From an uncultured Candidatus Pelagibacter sp. (GTDB lineage Bacteria > Pseudomonadota > Alphaproteobacteria > Pelagibacterales > Pelagibacteraceae): DNA of 64,000 nt. Numbering within the stretch: the stretch's first letter is position 1; each line of letters starts with the position of its first letter. A model generated the notes under the pieces. The model saw only the letters and a program-made list of their open reading frames with translations. It was not told the DNA's origin and did no database searches. Of this stretch, positions 17,320 to 27,431 are shown in pieces. Made by a program: the position numbers and the translations under genes. The stretch is taken from the NCBI RefSeq assembly GCF_943788075.1, contig NZ_CALSOW010000005.1, positions 1-64,000 of the forward strand. Direction: 5' to 3'.

Positions 17320-18740
17320 ATGATAGAAACTTTAAAAAAATTTGGTGGAAAAAAATTAGGCGGTTTAATTCTAATTATAGTGATTATAATCGCGTTTGGC
17401 TTTGGTGGATTTGGGGGTGGTTTTAGCACTAACAATCAAAACAATATCGCTAAAATTAATAAAACTAATGTAACTACTCAAGATTTCATGAACTATGTTA
17501 ACCAAAGTGGAATTTCGCAACAAGCTATCAGGGAAAATTTAGACAATAATATAATTGAAGAACTTCTATCTGGATTAATCTCAACAACATTAATTGATCT
17601 AGAGGTAGAAGATTTCAATCTTTCAATTACAGATTTAACAGTTTTACAGAAAATTAAAGAAAACAAAAATTTTCAAGATGAAAATAAAGTTTTTCAACGA
17701 ACAAAGTATGAAAAATTTTTACTATCAAATAATATGTCAGCACCAATGTTCGAATTACAATTAAAAAATCGTGAGCTACAAAAACATCTATTTGATTTTA
17801 TTGGTGCAGGAACAATTACACCTAATTTTCTTACAAAAAATAAATTTCTAGAGGAAAATAAATCTTTAAATCTTGAGTATGTGGGAATGGAAAATTTTTA
17901 TAAAATTAAAGAAAACTTTACAAATTTAGAAATAAACAACTTCCTAGATGAAAATAAAGACCAATTAAAAAGAGAATATATTGATTTTAAATATGCTGTT
18001 TTAAATCCTAAAACCTTAATTGGTTTAGAGGAATTCAATCAGGATTTCTTTAATGAAATAGATAAAATTGAAAATAAAATTTCAAATGGAGATGATTTTA
18101 ACTCTATTATTCAAAATATAAAAACTGATATTATAAAGATTAAGGAATTTACTCCAAGCTCAACTAAAAAAATAAACGAAGATCTAATTTTTTCAAAAAA
18201 ATCTACTGAAATTGATCTAATTGAAAATGGAGATAACTATTTATTGTATTCTATAACTAACAATATGATCGAGCTCCCAGATTTATCAGATCAAGATACA
18301 AAAGAGAAATTCAAGATCTTATATTTCAAAAAAGTAAGTTTGATCTTAATAGAAGTATCTTGGAAGAAATACAAAATAAAAAATTTGACGATAATAGGTT
18401 CGAAGAAATGGCTAGATCTAACAAACAATACTTATCTATTAGTTCAATAAATGACAATGATAAGTTTGAAACAAATTCGGTTAAAATGCTCTATTCTTTA
18501 CCTATTAATTCATTCACATTAGTAAATGATAAAGAAAATAGAATTTATTTAGTAAAATTAGTTAGTTCAAAAAGAAATAGATTTAATGAAACTGATGAAA
18601 ATTACATAAGTTTTATTAAAAATCAAAATACTAACACTAGAAAATCTATTATCCAATCTTATGATCAGTTACTTAACACCAAATATCAAGTTCAATTAAA
18701 TCAAAAAACTATTGATAGAGTTAAAAATTATTTCAAATGA
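17320..18740 (+). CDS. PpiD/SurA-like periplasmic folding factor, one frameshift
   Basis: Membrane-anchored periplasmic chaperone related to PpiD, about 473 aa. One N-terminal transmembrane helix (LGGLILIIVIIIAFGFGG) is followed by a SurA_N-type helical domain (INKTNVTTQDFMNYVNQ, LISTTLIDLEVEDF). I see no clear parvulin catalytic motif, and the protein is shorter than PpiD of other proteobacteria. The track splits it at about 18310: one missing A turns KEKIQDLIFQKSKFDLNRSILEEIQN into another frame. Its position between tpiA and the trp genes matches alphaproteobacterial ppiD. The stop overlaps trpE as ATGA. Confidence 0.75.
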
Positions 18741-20197
18741 TAATTAATCGAAACTTCAAAGATTTTAAGTTTCGACATAGAAGCAAAAAAAATCAAATTA
18801 TTTACACTTCTAAAAAAGTCAAAAATGATGACGAGGTAATAAATTTAATTGATAATTTTTTAGTTGAAAAAAATAGCTTTATTTTTGAATCTGTTGAAAA
18901 GGGTAAGATAAAAGGTAGGTATACTATTTTTGGCAAAAATCCCGACAAAATCTGGGAATTTAATAACAAAAATTCTTATCTGACTAAAAATAAAAAAAAA
19001 ATTAAATTAAAAGATAAGCCTGAAAAATTAATAGAGAAGATAATTGAGGAGTTTAAATTTGAAACACCCAAAAAATTACCTAAGATTTGCTCTTTAATTT
19101 CAGGATATTTCTCATATGATTCTATTAGATATATAGAAAAAATCCCTAATAATTGTAAAAATGATCTTAATTTACCAGACGTTAGATTGCTTAGACCTAG
19201 AACTCTTGTAATTCATGATAATTTAAAAAAAGAAATATTTTATATTATTAATATTTTTAATGATGAAAAAATTGCTAATTATCAAAAGAAGTTCGATGAA
19301 ATAAAATCTGAACTTTTCAAACTTACAATTCAATCTACTTTAAAAAATTTATACAAATCAAAAAAAAATGTTGTTAAAGAAATTAAAGTTAAATCTAATA
19401 CAACAAAAAATAAATATCTAAACATGGTCAATAAAGCAAAAAAATATATTAAGTTAGGTGACATCTTTCAAGTGGTCTTAAGTCAAAGGTTTGAAGCAAA
19501 ACTTACAAAAAAACCTTTAGAAATTTATAAAAAATTAAGGGTCACAAACCCCTCTCCTTTTATGTTTTTCTTCAATTTTAATGATTTTCAAATAATTGGG
19601 GCTAGCCCTGAAATACTAGTAAGATTAAGAGACAACAAAATTACTGTAAGACCAATAGCTGGGACAAGACCTAGAGGAAAAACAAGAAAAGAGGATCTTT
19701 TCTACGAAAAAGATTTGTTAAAAGATAAAAAAGAATTATCAGAACATTTAATGCTTTTAGATTTAGGCAGAAATGATGCAGGTAAAGTTTCTAAAATTAA
19801 TTCTGTTAAAGTTACTGAAAGTTTTATTATAGAAAAATACTCTCATGTTATGCATATAGTTTCTAATGTAATAGGAATATATAATAAAAAATTTTCTAAG
19901 TTTAAATCATTATTGTCAGGTTTTCCAGCAGGTACAGTATCAGGAGCTCCAAAAATAAGAGCTATGGAAATTATTGATGAATTAGAAGCAACAAGGAGAA
20001 AAGTATATGCAGGTGGTATTGGATATTTTTCAGCTAATGGTGAATTTGATACTTGTATTGCATTAAGAACAGCAGTTGCAAAAAATAAAAAATTTTATGT
20101 TCAAGCAGGTGCTGGAATTGTTGCAGATAGCAAACCAATTAAAGAATATGAGGAAACGGTAAACAAGGCAAAAGCCTTAATTAATGCATTGAGATAA
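18737..20197 (+). CDS. trpE: Anthranilate synthase component I
   Basis: Chorismate-binding large subunit that makes anthranilate with TrpG, 486 aa, cytoplasmic. C-terminal chorismate enzyme signatures are intact: IKLGDIFQVVLSQRFE, IIGASPEILVRL, RPIAGTRPRGKTRKED, LMLLDLGRNDAGKVS, GFPAGTVSGAPKIRAMEII, and ALRTAV near the end. Begins the trp cluster, overlapping ppiD by 4 bases and trpG by 1. No leader peptide or attenuator precedes it, so Trp control by attenuation is unlikely at this point. Confidence 0.95.
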   Translation: MIINRNFKDFKFRHRSKKNQIIYTSKKVKNDDEVINLIDNFLVEKNSFIFESVEKGKIKGRYTIFGKNPDKIWEFNNKNSYLTKNKKKIKLKDKPEKLIEKIIEEFKFETPKKLPKICSLISGYFSYDSIRYIEKIPNNCKNDLNLPDVRLLRPRTLVIHDNLKKEIFYIINIFNDEKIANYQKKFDEIKSELFKLTIQSTLKNLYKSKKNVVKEIKVKSNTTKNKYLNMVNKAKKYIKLGDIFQVVLSQRFEAKLTKKPLEIYKKLRVTNPSPFMFFFNFNDFQIIGASPEILVRLRDNKITVRPIAGTRPRGKTRKEDLFYEKDLLKDKKELSEHLMLLDLGRNDAGKVSKINSVKVTESFIIEKYSHVMHIVSNVIGIYNKKFSKFKSLLSGFPAGTVSGAPKIRAMEIIDELEATRRKVYAGGIGYFSANGEFDTCIALRTAVAKNKKFYVQAGAGIVADSKPIKEYEETVNKAKALINALR

Positions 20198-20763
20198 TGA
20201 AAATATTATTAATTGATAATTACGATAGTTTCACTTTCAACCTTTATCATTATTTATCATCATTAAAAACTAATGTAGATGTTGTTAGAAATGATAAAAT
20301 TACTTCAAAAGAAATTATAAAAAAAAAATATAATAAAATTGTAATTTCACCTGGACCTGGAAATCCAAATCAATCAGGAAATTGTTTGAATATTTTGAAA
20401 ACCTTATATAAAGATATTCCATTCCTTGGAGTATGCTTAGGACATCAAATTATTGGTCAGGTTTTTGGTTCAAAAATTGTTCAAGCAAAAAAATTAATGC
20501 ATGGAAAAACAAGTAAAATTCGATCTAAAAATATTGGAATTTTAAAGAACCTTCCCAAAACCTTTGAAGCCACAAGATATCATAGCCTAATTATTGATAA
20601 AAAATCATTATCTGAAAATCTAGAAATTACTGCTGAAACTGATGACGGATTAATCATGGGTGTTCAGCATAAAAAATATAATATTCATGGTGTACAATTC
20701 CATCCAGAAAGTATTAAAACTAAATTAGGAATTAAAATATTAAAGAACTTTGTGAATTATTAA
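20197..20763 (+). CDS. trpG: Anthranilate synthase glutamine amidotransferase
   Basis: Small subunit that supplies ammonia from glutamine to TrpE, 188 aa. Class I amidotransferase motifs: ILLIDNYDSFTFNLYHYL at the N-terminus, oxyanion region VISPGPGNPNQSG, nucleophile Cys in FLGVCLGHQIIGQ, and the His-Glu pair in HGVQFHPESI. Could also serve p-aminobenzoate synthase, as TrpG does in some bacteria. Followed 3 bases later by trpD. Confidence 0.94.
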   Translation: MKILLIDNYDSFTFNLYHYLSSLKTNVDVVRNDKITSKEIIKKKYNKIVISPGPGNPNQSGNCLNILKTLYKDIPFLGVCLGHQIIGQVFGSKIVQAKKLMHGKTSKIRSKNIGILKNLPKTFEATRYHSLIIDKKSLSENLEITAETDDGLIMGVQHKKYNIHGVQFHPESIKTKLGIKILKNFVNY

Positions 20764-20766
20764 TTA

Positions 20767-21764
20767 ATGGAAACTAATTTTAGAAAAATTAAGACAAAAA
20801 GAAGATTTGACTTTTGAAGAAAGTAAATCTGCTTTTGAATTATTAATGACTGGCAAAGCTAATGAGGATGAAATTTATAATTTTCTAACTCTACTATCTG
20901 AAAAGGGTGAAGTTTCGGATGAAATTGCTGGTGGAGTTTATGTTCTTAGAGAAAAATCAAAAAGAGTAAATGTTGCTGATTGTATTGATACTTGTGGAAC
21001 AGGTGGTGATGGCATGAATACTCTTAAATATCTCTACTGCTTCAGCTTTACTATTGGCAAGTATGGGCACAAAAGTAGCTAAACACGGCAATAAAGCTGT
21101 GTCTTCAAAATGTGGCTCTGGGGACGTTCTGGAGGCTCTTAAAATTAAAATAAATCTTGAGCCAAATGATATTGAAAAAGAAATCTAATAATAATAATTT
21201 TGGTTTTATGTTTGCCCCAATATATCATAGTGCAATGAAATTTGTTGGTCCGGTCAGAAAAAAAATTGGTAAAAGAACTATTTTTAATATGATTGGTCCA
21301 TTAAGCAACCCTGCTTTAGTTGAAAGACAAGTTGTTGGAGTTTTTGATAAAAAATTACTTAAAAGTGTTTGCAGAAGGACTTAAAAATCTGAATATTAAA
21401 TTTGCATGGATTGTAAACAGTGAAGATGGTTTAGACGAAATTTCTCCTTACGCACAAACAAATGTAATTCAATTAAAAGATGGTATTATATCTGAAATTA
21501 TAATTGATCCAAAAACTCTTAATGTAAATGCAGATAGATTTGATAATCTAGTTGGTGATGATGCTGATTTTAATGCTGATAAAATGATTGAAATTTTTAA
21601 AGGTAAAGATAATGATTTTTCAAAAGCAGTTTGTTTAAATGCTGCAGCTGGTTTAATTGTTGGTGAAAAATTACATTGAATTTTCTGATGCCTATAATTA
21701 TGCTAGAGAATTTATCTTTACTGGTAAACCCTACTCACATTTAGAAAAAATACAAAATGTCTGA
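20767..21764 (+). CDS. trpD: Anthranilate phosphoribosyltransferase, five frameshifts
   Basis: Transfers phosphoribosyl from PRPP to anthranilate. The start is ATG at 20767 (METN/I...). Reading across the breaks gives a complete family sequence: [19 protein letters not shown]-binding [93 protein letters not shown], and an end at HLEKIQNV. Breaks lie near 20777, 21026, 21187, 21366 and 21676, several beside A runs. Because every conserved block survives, I read these as base-call errors. The end overlaps the trpC start by 8 bases. Confidence 0.85.
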
Positions 21765-22556
21765 GAATATATTAAATAATATAATCATCAAAAAAAATTG
21801 AAAGAGTTGATAGCTCTAAAAAATTCAATAAATTTAGATTCTTTAAATGAAATATTGATAAAAATAATACTTTTATTGATTTTAAAGAAAAAATTCAAAA
21901 TAACATAATTCAAGATAAAATTTCAATAATTGCTGAAATTAAAAAAGCTAGTCCTTCAGCAGGTATAATTATAGATAGATTATGATCCTGTAGAAATTGC
22001 AAAAATTTATAACGAAAATAATGTAACTTGTCTTTCTGTACTAACTGAAGAAGATTTTTTTTTAGGAAAGTTTAATGCATATCAGCTAAAATTAAAAGCC
22101 AACATTTAAATTACCAATTTTATGTAAAGATTTTTTTATTGATAAATTTCAAATACCTTTTGCTAAAGAGTTATGGTGCTGATGCAATTTTAATTATTCT
22201 AGCTGGTGTGTCTGATGATTTGGCTAATGAACTTATATGAAGAAGCATTAAGATTTAACATGTCTGTTATTGTTGAAGTGCATACTGTAGAAGAGGCAGA
22301 AAAAGCTTTAAATTTTAAAGATGCTTTAATTGGAATTAACAATAGAAATTTAAAAACACTTAAAACTGATATAAATACAACCTACGATATTCATAATGTG
22401 CTTTTGAATCATCAAGGACCTTTAATTTCTGAGAGTGGAATTAAAACAAAAGATGAACTTTTGGATTTGAATAATAAAACTTCTATTAAAACTTTTTTAA
22501 TTGGTGAATCACTTTTAAAAAATTTGTCAGAAAATTCTATTTTCTCTGTTTTGTAG
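21757..22556 (+). CDS. trpC: Indole-3-glycerol phosphate synthase, multiple frameshifts
   Basis: Forms indole-3-glycerol phosphate from CdRP. Only the last part (22206-22556) survives as one ORF in the track. Reading through the breaks gives the family motifs in order: [28 protein letters not shown] with catalytic Lys, DPVEIAKIYNENNVTCLSVLTEEDFFLG, LPILCKDFFIDKFQI, SYGADAILII, VIVEVHTVEEAEKAL, IGINNRNLKTLKTD, LISESGIKT. At least six single-base breaks lie between about 21797 and 22240. About 262 aa when repaired. TrpC ends 89 bases before lexA; no terminator hairpin is seen. Confidence 0.82.
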
Positions 22557-22606
22557 TTAAATTAACCCCTATTTTAACTAACTTTTTTACTATTGTTTAT
22601 TTATAA

Positions 22607-22621
22607 GAACTTTTATAGAAC
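22607..22621 (+). promoter_or_regulatory. LexA SOS box 1
   Basis: GAAC-TTTTATA-GAAC matches the alphaproteobacterial LexA operator GTTC-N7-GTTC read on the other strand. It lies 25 bases upstream of the lexA start codon and overlaps TATAGA, a possible -10 element, which fits autorepression. Confidence 0.75.
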
Positions 22622-22628
22622 ATTATTT

Positions 22629-22643
22629 GTACGATATTTGTTC
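22629..22643 (+). promoter_or_regulatory. LexA SOS box 2
   Basis: GTAC-GATATTT-GTTC is a second near-match to GTTC-N7-GTTC with one half site altered. It ends 2 bases before the lexA ATG, so a repressor bound here would cover the translation start region. The spacing between the two boxes, 22 bases from first base to first base, places them about two helical turns apart. Confidence 0.6.
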
Positions 22644-22645
22644 TT

Positions 22646-23324
22646 ATGCTTACTAAAAAACAAAAAAACCTGCTTTTATTTATCAACAAGAAGTTGAGAA
22701 GCTCTGGAGTTTCACCCTCTTATGAGGAAATGAAACAATCACTTAATTTAAAGTCTAAATCAGGAATTCATAGATTAATTAGTGCCTTAGAAGAGAGAGG
22801 ATTTATTAAAAGATTAGCTCACAAAGCAAGAGCTTTAGAGGTGATTAAATTGCCAGAAACAGCATCTGCAAATGATATTTATAATAGTTTCTCACCTAGT
22901 GTAATTAAAGGTGGTTTGGATGAAGTTAATATTAATTCTGATGATATGGAAGTTCCTGTTCTTGGAAAAATAGCTGCTGGAACTCCAGTTGAAGCTATAC
23001 AAAATGAAGTGTCAAGAATTCCTTTGCCAAGCAATCTAGAAAAAAATGGTGATTATTTTGGATTAAAAGTTCAAGGTGACTCTATGATAGAAGCTGGCAT
23101 CAATGAAGGTGATACTGTAATTATTAAGAAGAACTGATACTGCTGATAATGGAAAAATTGTTGTAGCTTTAATTGATGAACATGAAGCTATGCTTAAAAG
23201 AATTCGTAAAAAAGGTAAAGTGGTTGCACTTGAAAGTGCTAATAGAAACTATGAAACTAAAATTTTTGGACCAGATAGAGTTAAAGTTCAAGGAGTTTTG
23301 GTATCTTTATATAGAAACTTCTAA
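22646..23324 (+). CDS. lexA: SOS repressor LexA, one frameshift
   Basis: Self-cleaving repressor of DNA-damage genes, about 225 aa after repair. The N-terminal winged helix-turn-helix is clear ([21 protein letters not shown]). The cleavage site Ala-Gly occurs in [11 protein letters not shown], the catalytic Ser in [11 protein letters not shown] and the catalytic Lys in HEAMLKRIR. The track stops at 23137; an extra base near 23133 shifts the frame, after which [21 protein letters not shown] continues to VLVSLYRNF and a stop at 23324. No ribosome-binding site fits between the second SOS box and the ATG, so the message may be leaderless. Confidence 0.92.
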
Positions 23325-23346
23325 AAAAATAGTCTAAACATCACTG

Positions 23347-24753
23347 ATGTCAAAAGTAGCAACTAGATTTGCTCCCTCACCTACTGGAGCTCTTCATATT
23401 GGTGGTGTAAGAACTGCACTTTTTAATTGGTTATTTTCTAAAAACCAAAAAGGAACATTTCACCTTAGAATTGAGGATACTGATAAAGAAAGATCTAAAG
23501 ATGAGCATAAAATTCAAATTATTAAATCTTTAAAATGGCTTGGTATAGAGCATGATGGTGAGGAATATATCCAATCAACTAAAATTAAAGATCATGTAGA
23601 TGTTGCAAATGAACTTATTAGAAAATGGTAATGCTTATAAATGTTATTGTTCTAACTGAAGAAATTGAAGAACAAAAAAAAAGAGCTAGACAAAAAAAAC
23701 TTCCTTATATTTATAATAGAAAATGGAGAGATATGCCAGATTCTGAAGCTCCTAAAGATATAAAACCAGTAATAAGATTTAAAAGTAAAATAGAGGGATC
23801 AACAGTATTAAAAGATTTAGTTCAAGGTGATGTTGAAATTGACAATAATACAATTGAAGATTTCATAATTTTAAGAAACGATGGTACACCAACATATAAT
23901 TTATCTGCTACAGTCGATGATCATCAAATGAATATGACACACATTATTAGAGGAGATGATCATAAAATTAATACTTTCAAACAAATGCAAATTTATTTAG
24001 CTATGAATTGGGATTTGCCAAAATTTGCACATATACCCCTTATTCATACAATAGAAGGTAAAAAATTATCAAAAAGAGATAATGCATCAACATTAGATGA
24101 CTATTCTAAAATTGGCATAATGCCTGATGCTTTAAGAAATTATTTGCTTAGATTGGGTTGGTCTTTTGAGGATAAGGAAATATTTACTCTTGATGAAAGT
24201 ATTAGAACACTTTAACTTAGAAGGTATTGGCAAATCTCCTTCAAAACTAGATATGAGCAGAATTTTATCGATGAATGAGCATTATATTAAAAAATATTGA
24301 TGAAAATGATCTCTACAAGCATCTTGTAGAATATTGTGAAATTTATAAAGAAAAAATAAACCCAATAAAAGAAGCAAAAATTAAAATGATCATTATCTTT
24401 TCTTAAAAACAAAGCAAAAACTTTGGAAGATATTTATAATAATGCAAAATATATAATATCTAGATGAAATTAAATTTAATGATGAAGATTTAAAATTAAT
24501 AGATGAAAAGTCAAAAAACATTATAAAAGAATTTAATAACGATCTAACAGATATAAAATACTTGAATAAAGAAAGCCTTGAGCCAATTGTAAATGAACTA
24601 ATAAAGAAATATGAGACAAATTTCAAAGGAGTTGGTCAACCACTTAGAGTAGCCTTAACAGGTTCTAAATTTGGCCCAGGACTTTATGATATTATCATTT
24701 CGTTAGGTAAAGAAGAGGTTAAAAAAAGATTAGGAAGTAAGATACTTGTTTAA
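23347..24753 (+). CDS. gltX: Glutamyl-tRNA synthetase, about six frameshifts
   Basis: Charges tRNA-Glu, cytoplasmic class I synthetase of about 466 aa. Class I signatures are intact: [21 protein letters not shown] with HIGG, and [10 protein letters not shown] for KMSKS. The track breaks it into three. Breaks near 23626 and 23657 hide [17 protein letters not shown]; breaks near 24203, 24288, 24392 and 24466 interrupt [34 protein letters not shown] and [20 protein letters not shown]. Almost all are one extra base in or next to A runs. As an essential gene, true loss is improbable. Converges on lpxB with little or no space. Confidence 0.9.
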
Positions 24754-25865
24754 AATTAGAGCTGACTCATTTGATGAGGATGTTTTAGATCTAATACCAT
24801 CTAATGTGTCATTACAATTATTAGCTGTTTTTTTATTAAATCTGGATTTTTTAATAAATAAATTACAGAGTTAAAAATTTCCTTAGAATTACATTCTTTT
24901 TGCAATAATTCGGGAATTACTTCTTTATCATTAATAATGTTAATGATGTTAGCAAATTTGATATTTGCTAAAAATTTAAAAATCATAAAATTTAAAAAAC
25001 TTAACTTGTAGATTATTATTGAAGGTATATTTAAATTACAAATTTGCAATGAAACTGTCCCTGATTTAGAAACAGCAAAAACAGAATTAGATAATACTTT
25101 TAATTTAATATTTTCATCCGAAACTACGTCAATATTTTTTAAATTAGATTTTTTAATTTGGTCAGCCAAAAATTTCTTATTTTCATTCGTTGCGTGAAAA
25201 ATATAATCATAATTATAATTTTTTATATTCATTAACTTTATAAAATCTAACAGTATTGGCATTAAAACAGTAGTTTCAGATTTTCGACTGCCTGGAAATA
25301 TTGATATAATCATTCTATCTTTAGAAATCAAATTATTGGAGACAATCTTTACATTTTCTTTATCTTCTATCAATGGATGTCCTACAAAAGTAGTTTTAAT
25401 ATTTTCTTTATCAAAATATTCTTTTTCAAAACTAAATAATAAAAGCATATGATCTATAAATTTTTTAATTTTTTTAACTCTTTTTTTTCGCCAAACCCAA
25501 ACTTTAGGAGCAACATAGTGAACTGTTATTATCTTGTTATTTAACATTTTAACTCTTTCTGCCACTCTTAGTGTGAAGTCAGGACTATCCACGCTTAATA
25601 ATATATCAGGATCAAATTTTAGAATTTCATCGACTGTTTTACTGATTTTTTTTTTTATCTTAAAAATATTTAATAATACGCTGGTAAAACCAAGATATGT
25701 AATATCCTTTAAATCATAAATAGATCTTATACCCAAATTATTTAAATGTTCACCTCCAACAGATAAATATTCAATGTTAGGATTTTGAATTTTTAACTTT
25801 GTAATTATTGAAGAAGCTAATTTGTCTCCTGAGGGTTCTCCCGTTAATATAAAGATTTTTTTCAT
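24730..25865 (-). CDS. lpxB: Lipid-A-disaccharide synthase, one frameshift near the end
   Basis: Joins UDP-diacylglucosamine and lipid X into the lipid A disaccharide at the inner membrane face. Motifs: FILTGEPSGDKLASSII, SVDSPDFTLRVAE, HYVAPKVWVWRKKR, FVGHPLIED, ISIFPGSRKSE, and SGTVSLQICNLNIPSIIIYK. The track ends at 24801 with KKQLIIVMTH, but restoring one A in a T/A run near 24838 gives [34 protein letters not shown], a normal LpxB tail, with a stop at 24730. That would overlap the convergent gltX end by about 24 bases. Start overlaps the lpxI stop (ATGA). Confidence 0.9.
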
Positions 25866-26647
25866 AAAACCTTTATAAAAATTTTATTTTTATTTGCAAA
25901 ACTTATGCATTTATATTTGTCTAAAAATATATTGTGCATTGATTTTAAAACTATCCCCTTTAAACCAAATTTTTTACAATCTTTTAAAGTATTAAACCCA
26001 ATTGTTGGAAGGTCTAATCTTAAATCTTGTTTTGATTTAGGTAATTTTATTAATATTCCTTCGGTTTTTTTTTTTAATTTTGAAATCATTTTTTTAGTTC
26101 CCTGCCTGCCTTCTGTTGCTACTATATTATTCATCTTTAACAATAATTGCCTGAACATGATCTAAGCTATTTAAATCTTTAAAATATCTTATTCCTTTTT
26201 TAATTGAACTAACATCTCTTAAATTTGGTTTTATTTTTGAATAATTTCCAGATTTTAATGATAATTCAGGACTATAAAAGTTTGAACGAATAACTTTAAT
26301 TTTTTCATCGCTGAGAATTTTGATATTGTTTTTAAAATTGCTGCATCACCAAATTTAGCAGCCTTAAGGATACGTGGCATGTAATAAATACCTTTTAAAT
26401 CTAATCTTAATGTGGAAAAATTTGGCTTTAAAATTTTACCTGCAAATAATACTTCTTTGGCTTTTTTTTTATTAATTAAATCAATAATTTTTCCAAATTT
26501 TCCAATACTTATTCGAAATGAATTTTTATCTTTTTTAAAAATATTATTTTTCGATAAATCAATAATAAAATATTTTTTTTTTAATTTTTTAATTTTTTTA
26601 AGAATTATCTTTGGAAAATCAGTGTCCCCTAAAAATAATCCAATCAT
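25862..26647 (-). CDS. lpxI: UDP-2,3-diacylglucosamine pyrophosphatase LpxI, two frameshifts
   Basis: LpxI (DUF1009 family) makes lipid X from UDP-diacylglucosamine; alphaproteobacteria use it instead of LpxH. The N-terminal piece shows MIGLFLGDTDFP, IGKFGKIIDLINKKKAKEVLFAGKILKP and LRLDLKG. The C-terminal piece holds VATEGRQGTKKMI, LPKSKQDLRLDLPTIGFNTL and GLKGIVLKS. The link reads KTISKILSDEKIKVIRSNFYSPELSLK and LNSLDHVQAIIVKDE once one base near 26312 and one near 26133 are corrected. About 262 aa. Position between lpxA and lpxB is diagnostic. Confidence 0.9.
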
Positions 26648-26648
26648 C

Positions 26649-27431
26649 TTATTTTAAAAATGGAGTACAAATTGGTCTTTTTTTATCTTTTTGAAGAAAT
26701 CTTAAAATTTCGGTAACAAGGTCATTTTTTTTAAAATCATCAGATAAATTATTTAAATTTTCAGATAGATTTTCACTTTTAAAAATTTCCTTATAAGCAT
26801 TACTAAGTAAAGTAATATCTTGATTTGAAATATTATTTCTTCTAAGACCAATTAAGTTAATACCTTGAAGTATACTTCTATTTCCATGAACTAATCCGTA
26901 TGGTATTACATCTCTGATAACAGCACACATTCCACCAATCATAGCAAACTTACCTATCCTAATAAACTGATGAACTGCAGAGTTGCCACCAATAATCGCA
27001 TTATCATCAATATGAACATGTCCGCCAATCGCAACATTGTTAACAACAACAATATTATTACCGATAGTACAATCATGAGCAACATGCGACGAAACCATAA
27101 ATAAACAGTTATTGCCAATTTTTGTTAATCCAGAACCACCATTCGTACCCGGATTTATTGAAACGTATTCTCTTATTTTATTATTATCTCCAATTTCAAG
27201 ACAAGATTTTTCACCTTTAAATTTTAAATCTTGAGGCTCATTTCCAATAGATGCAAAAGGATAAATTTTATTATTTTTTCCAATTTTTGTATAGCCAGCA
27301 ATACTTACATGTGAATTAATATCTGTATCTTCTCCTATTTCTACATGTGGACCAATGATAGAGTATGGTCCAATTTTTGCACTAGAGGAAATTTTTGCTT
27401 TAGGATCTATAATTGCTGTTTTATGTATCAT
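26649..27431 (-). CDS. lpxA: UDP-N-acetylglucosamine acyltransferase
   Basis: First lipid A enzyme, moving a 3-hydroxyacyl chain from ACP to UDP-GlcNAc. 260 aa, N-terminal left-handed beta helix of hexapeptide repeats (IHKTAIIDPKAKISSSAKIGPYSIIGPHVEIG), catalytic-region NCLFMVSSHVAHDCTIGN with the His, GGHVHIDDNAIIGGNSAVHQF, and an alpha-helical C-terminus starting at LIGLRRNNIS. Starts inside the lpxD stop codon (ATGA). Intact, unlike its two neighbours. Confidence 0.96.
   Translation of the reverse strand: MIHKTAIIDPKAKISSSAKIGPYSIIGPHVEIGEDTDINSHVSIAGYTKIGKNNKIYPFASIGNEPQDLKFKGEKSCLEIGDNNKIREYVSINPGTNGGSGLTKIGNNCLFMVSSHVAHDCTIGNNIVVVNNVAIGGHVHIDDNAIIGGNSAVHQFIRIGKFAMIGGMCAVIRDVIPYGLVHGNRSILQGINLIGLRRNNISNQDITLLSNAYKEIFKSENLSENLNNLSDDFKKNDLVTEILRFLQKDKKRPICTPFLK

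Noticed and set aside
20767-22556. trpD and trpC as true pseudogenes, implying tryptophan auxotrophy
   Set aside because: All conserved motifs are present in order across the breaks, and essential genes (gltX, lpxD) in the same stretch show the same type of indel, so errors are the simpler explanation.
22557-22645. Intrinsic terminator after trpC
   Set aside because: No stable stem is visible; the region is explained by lexA promoter elements and SOS boxes.
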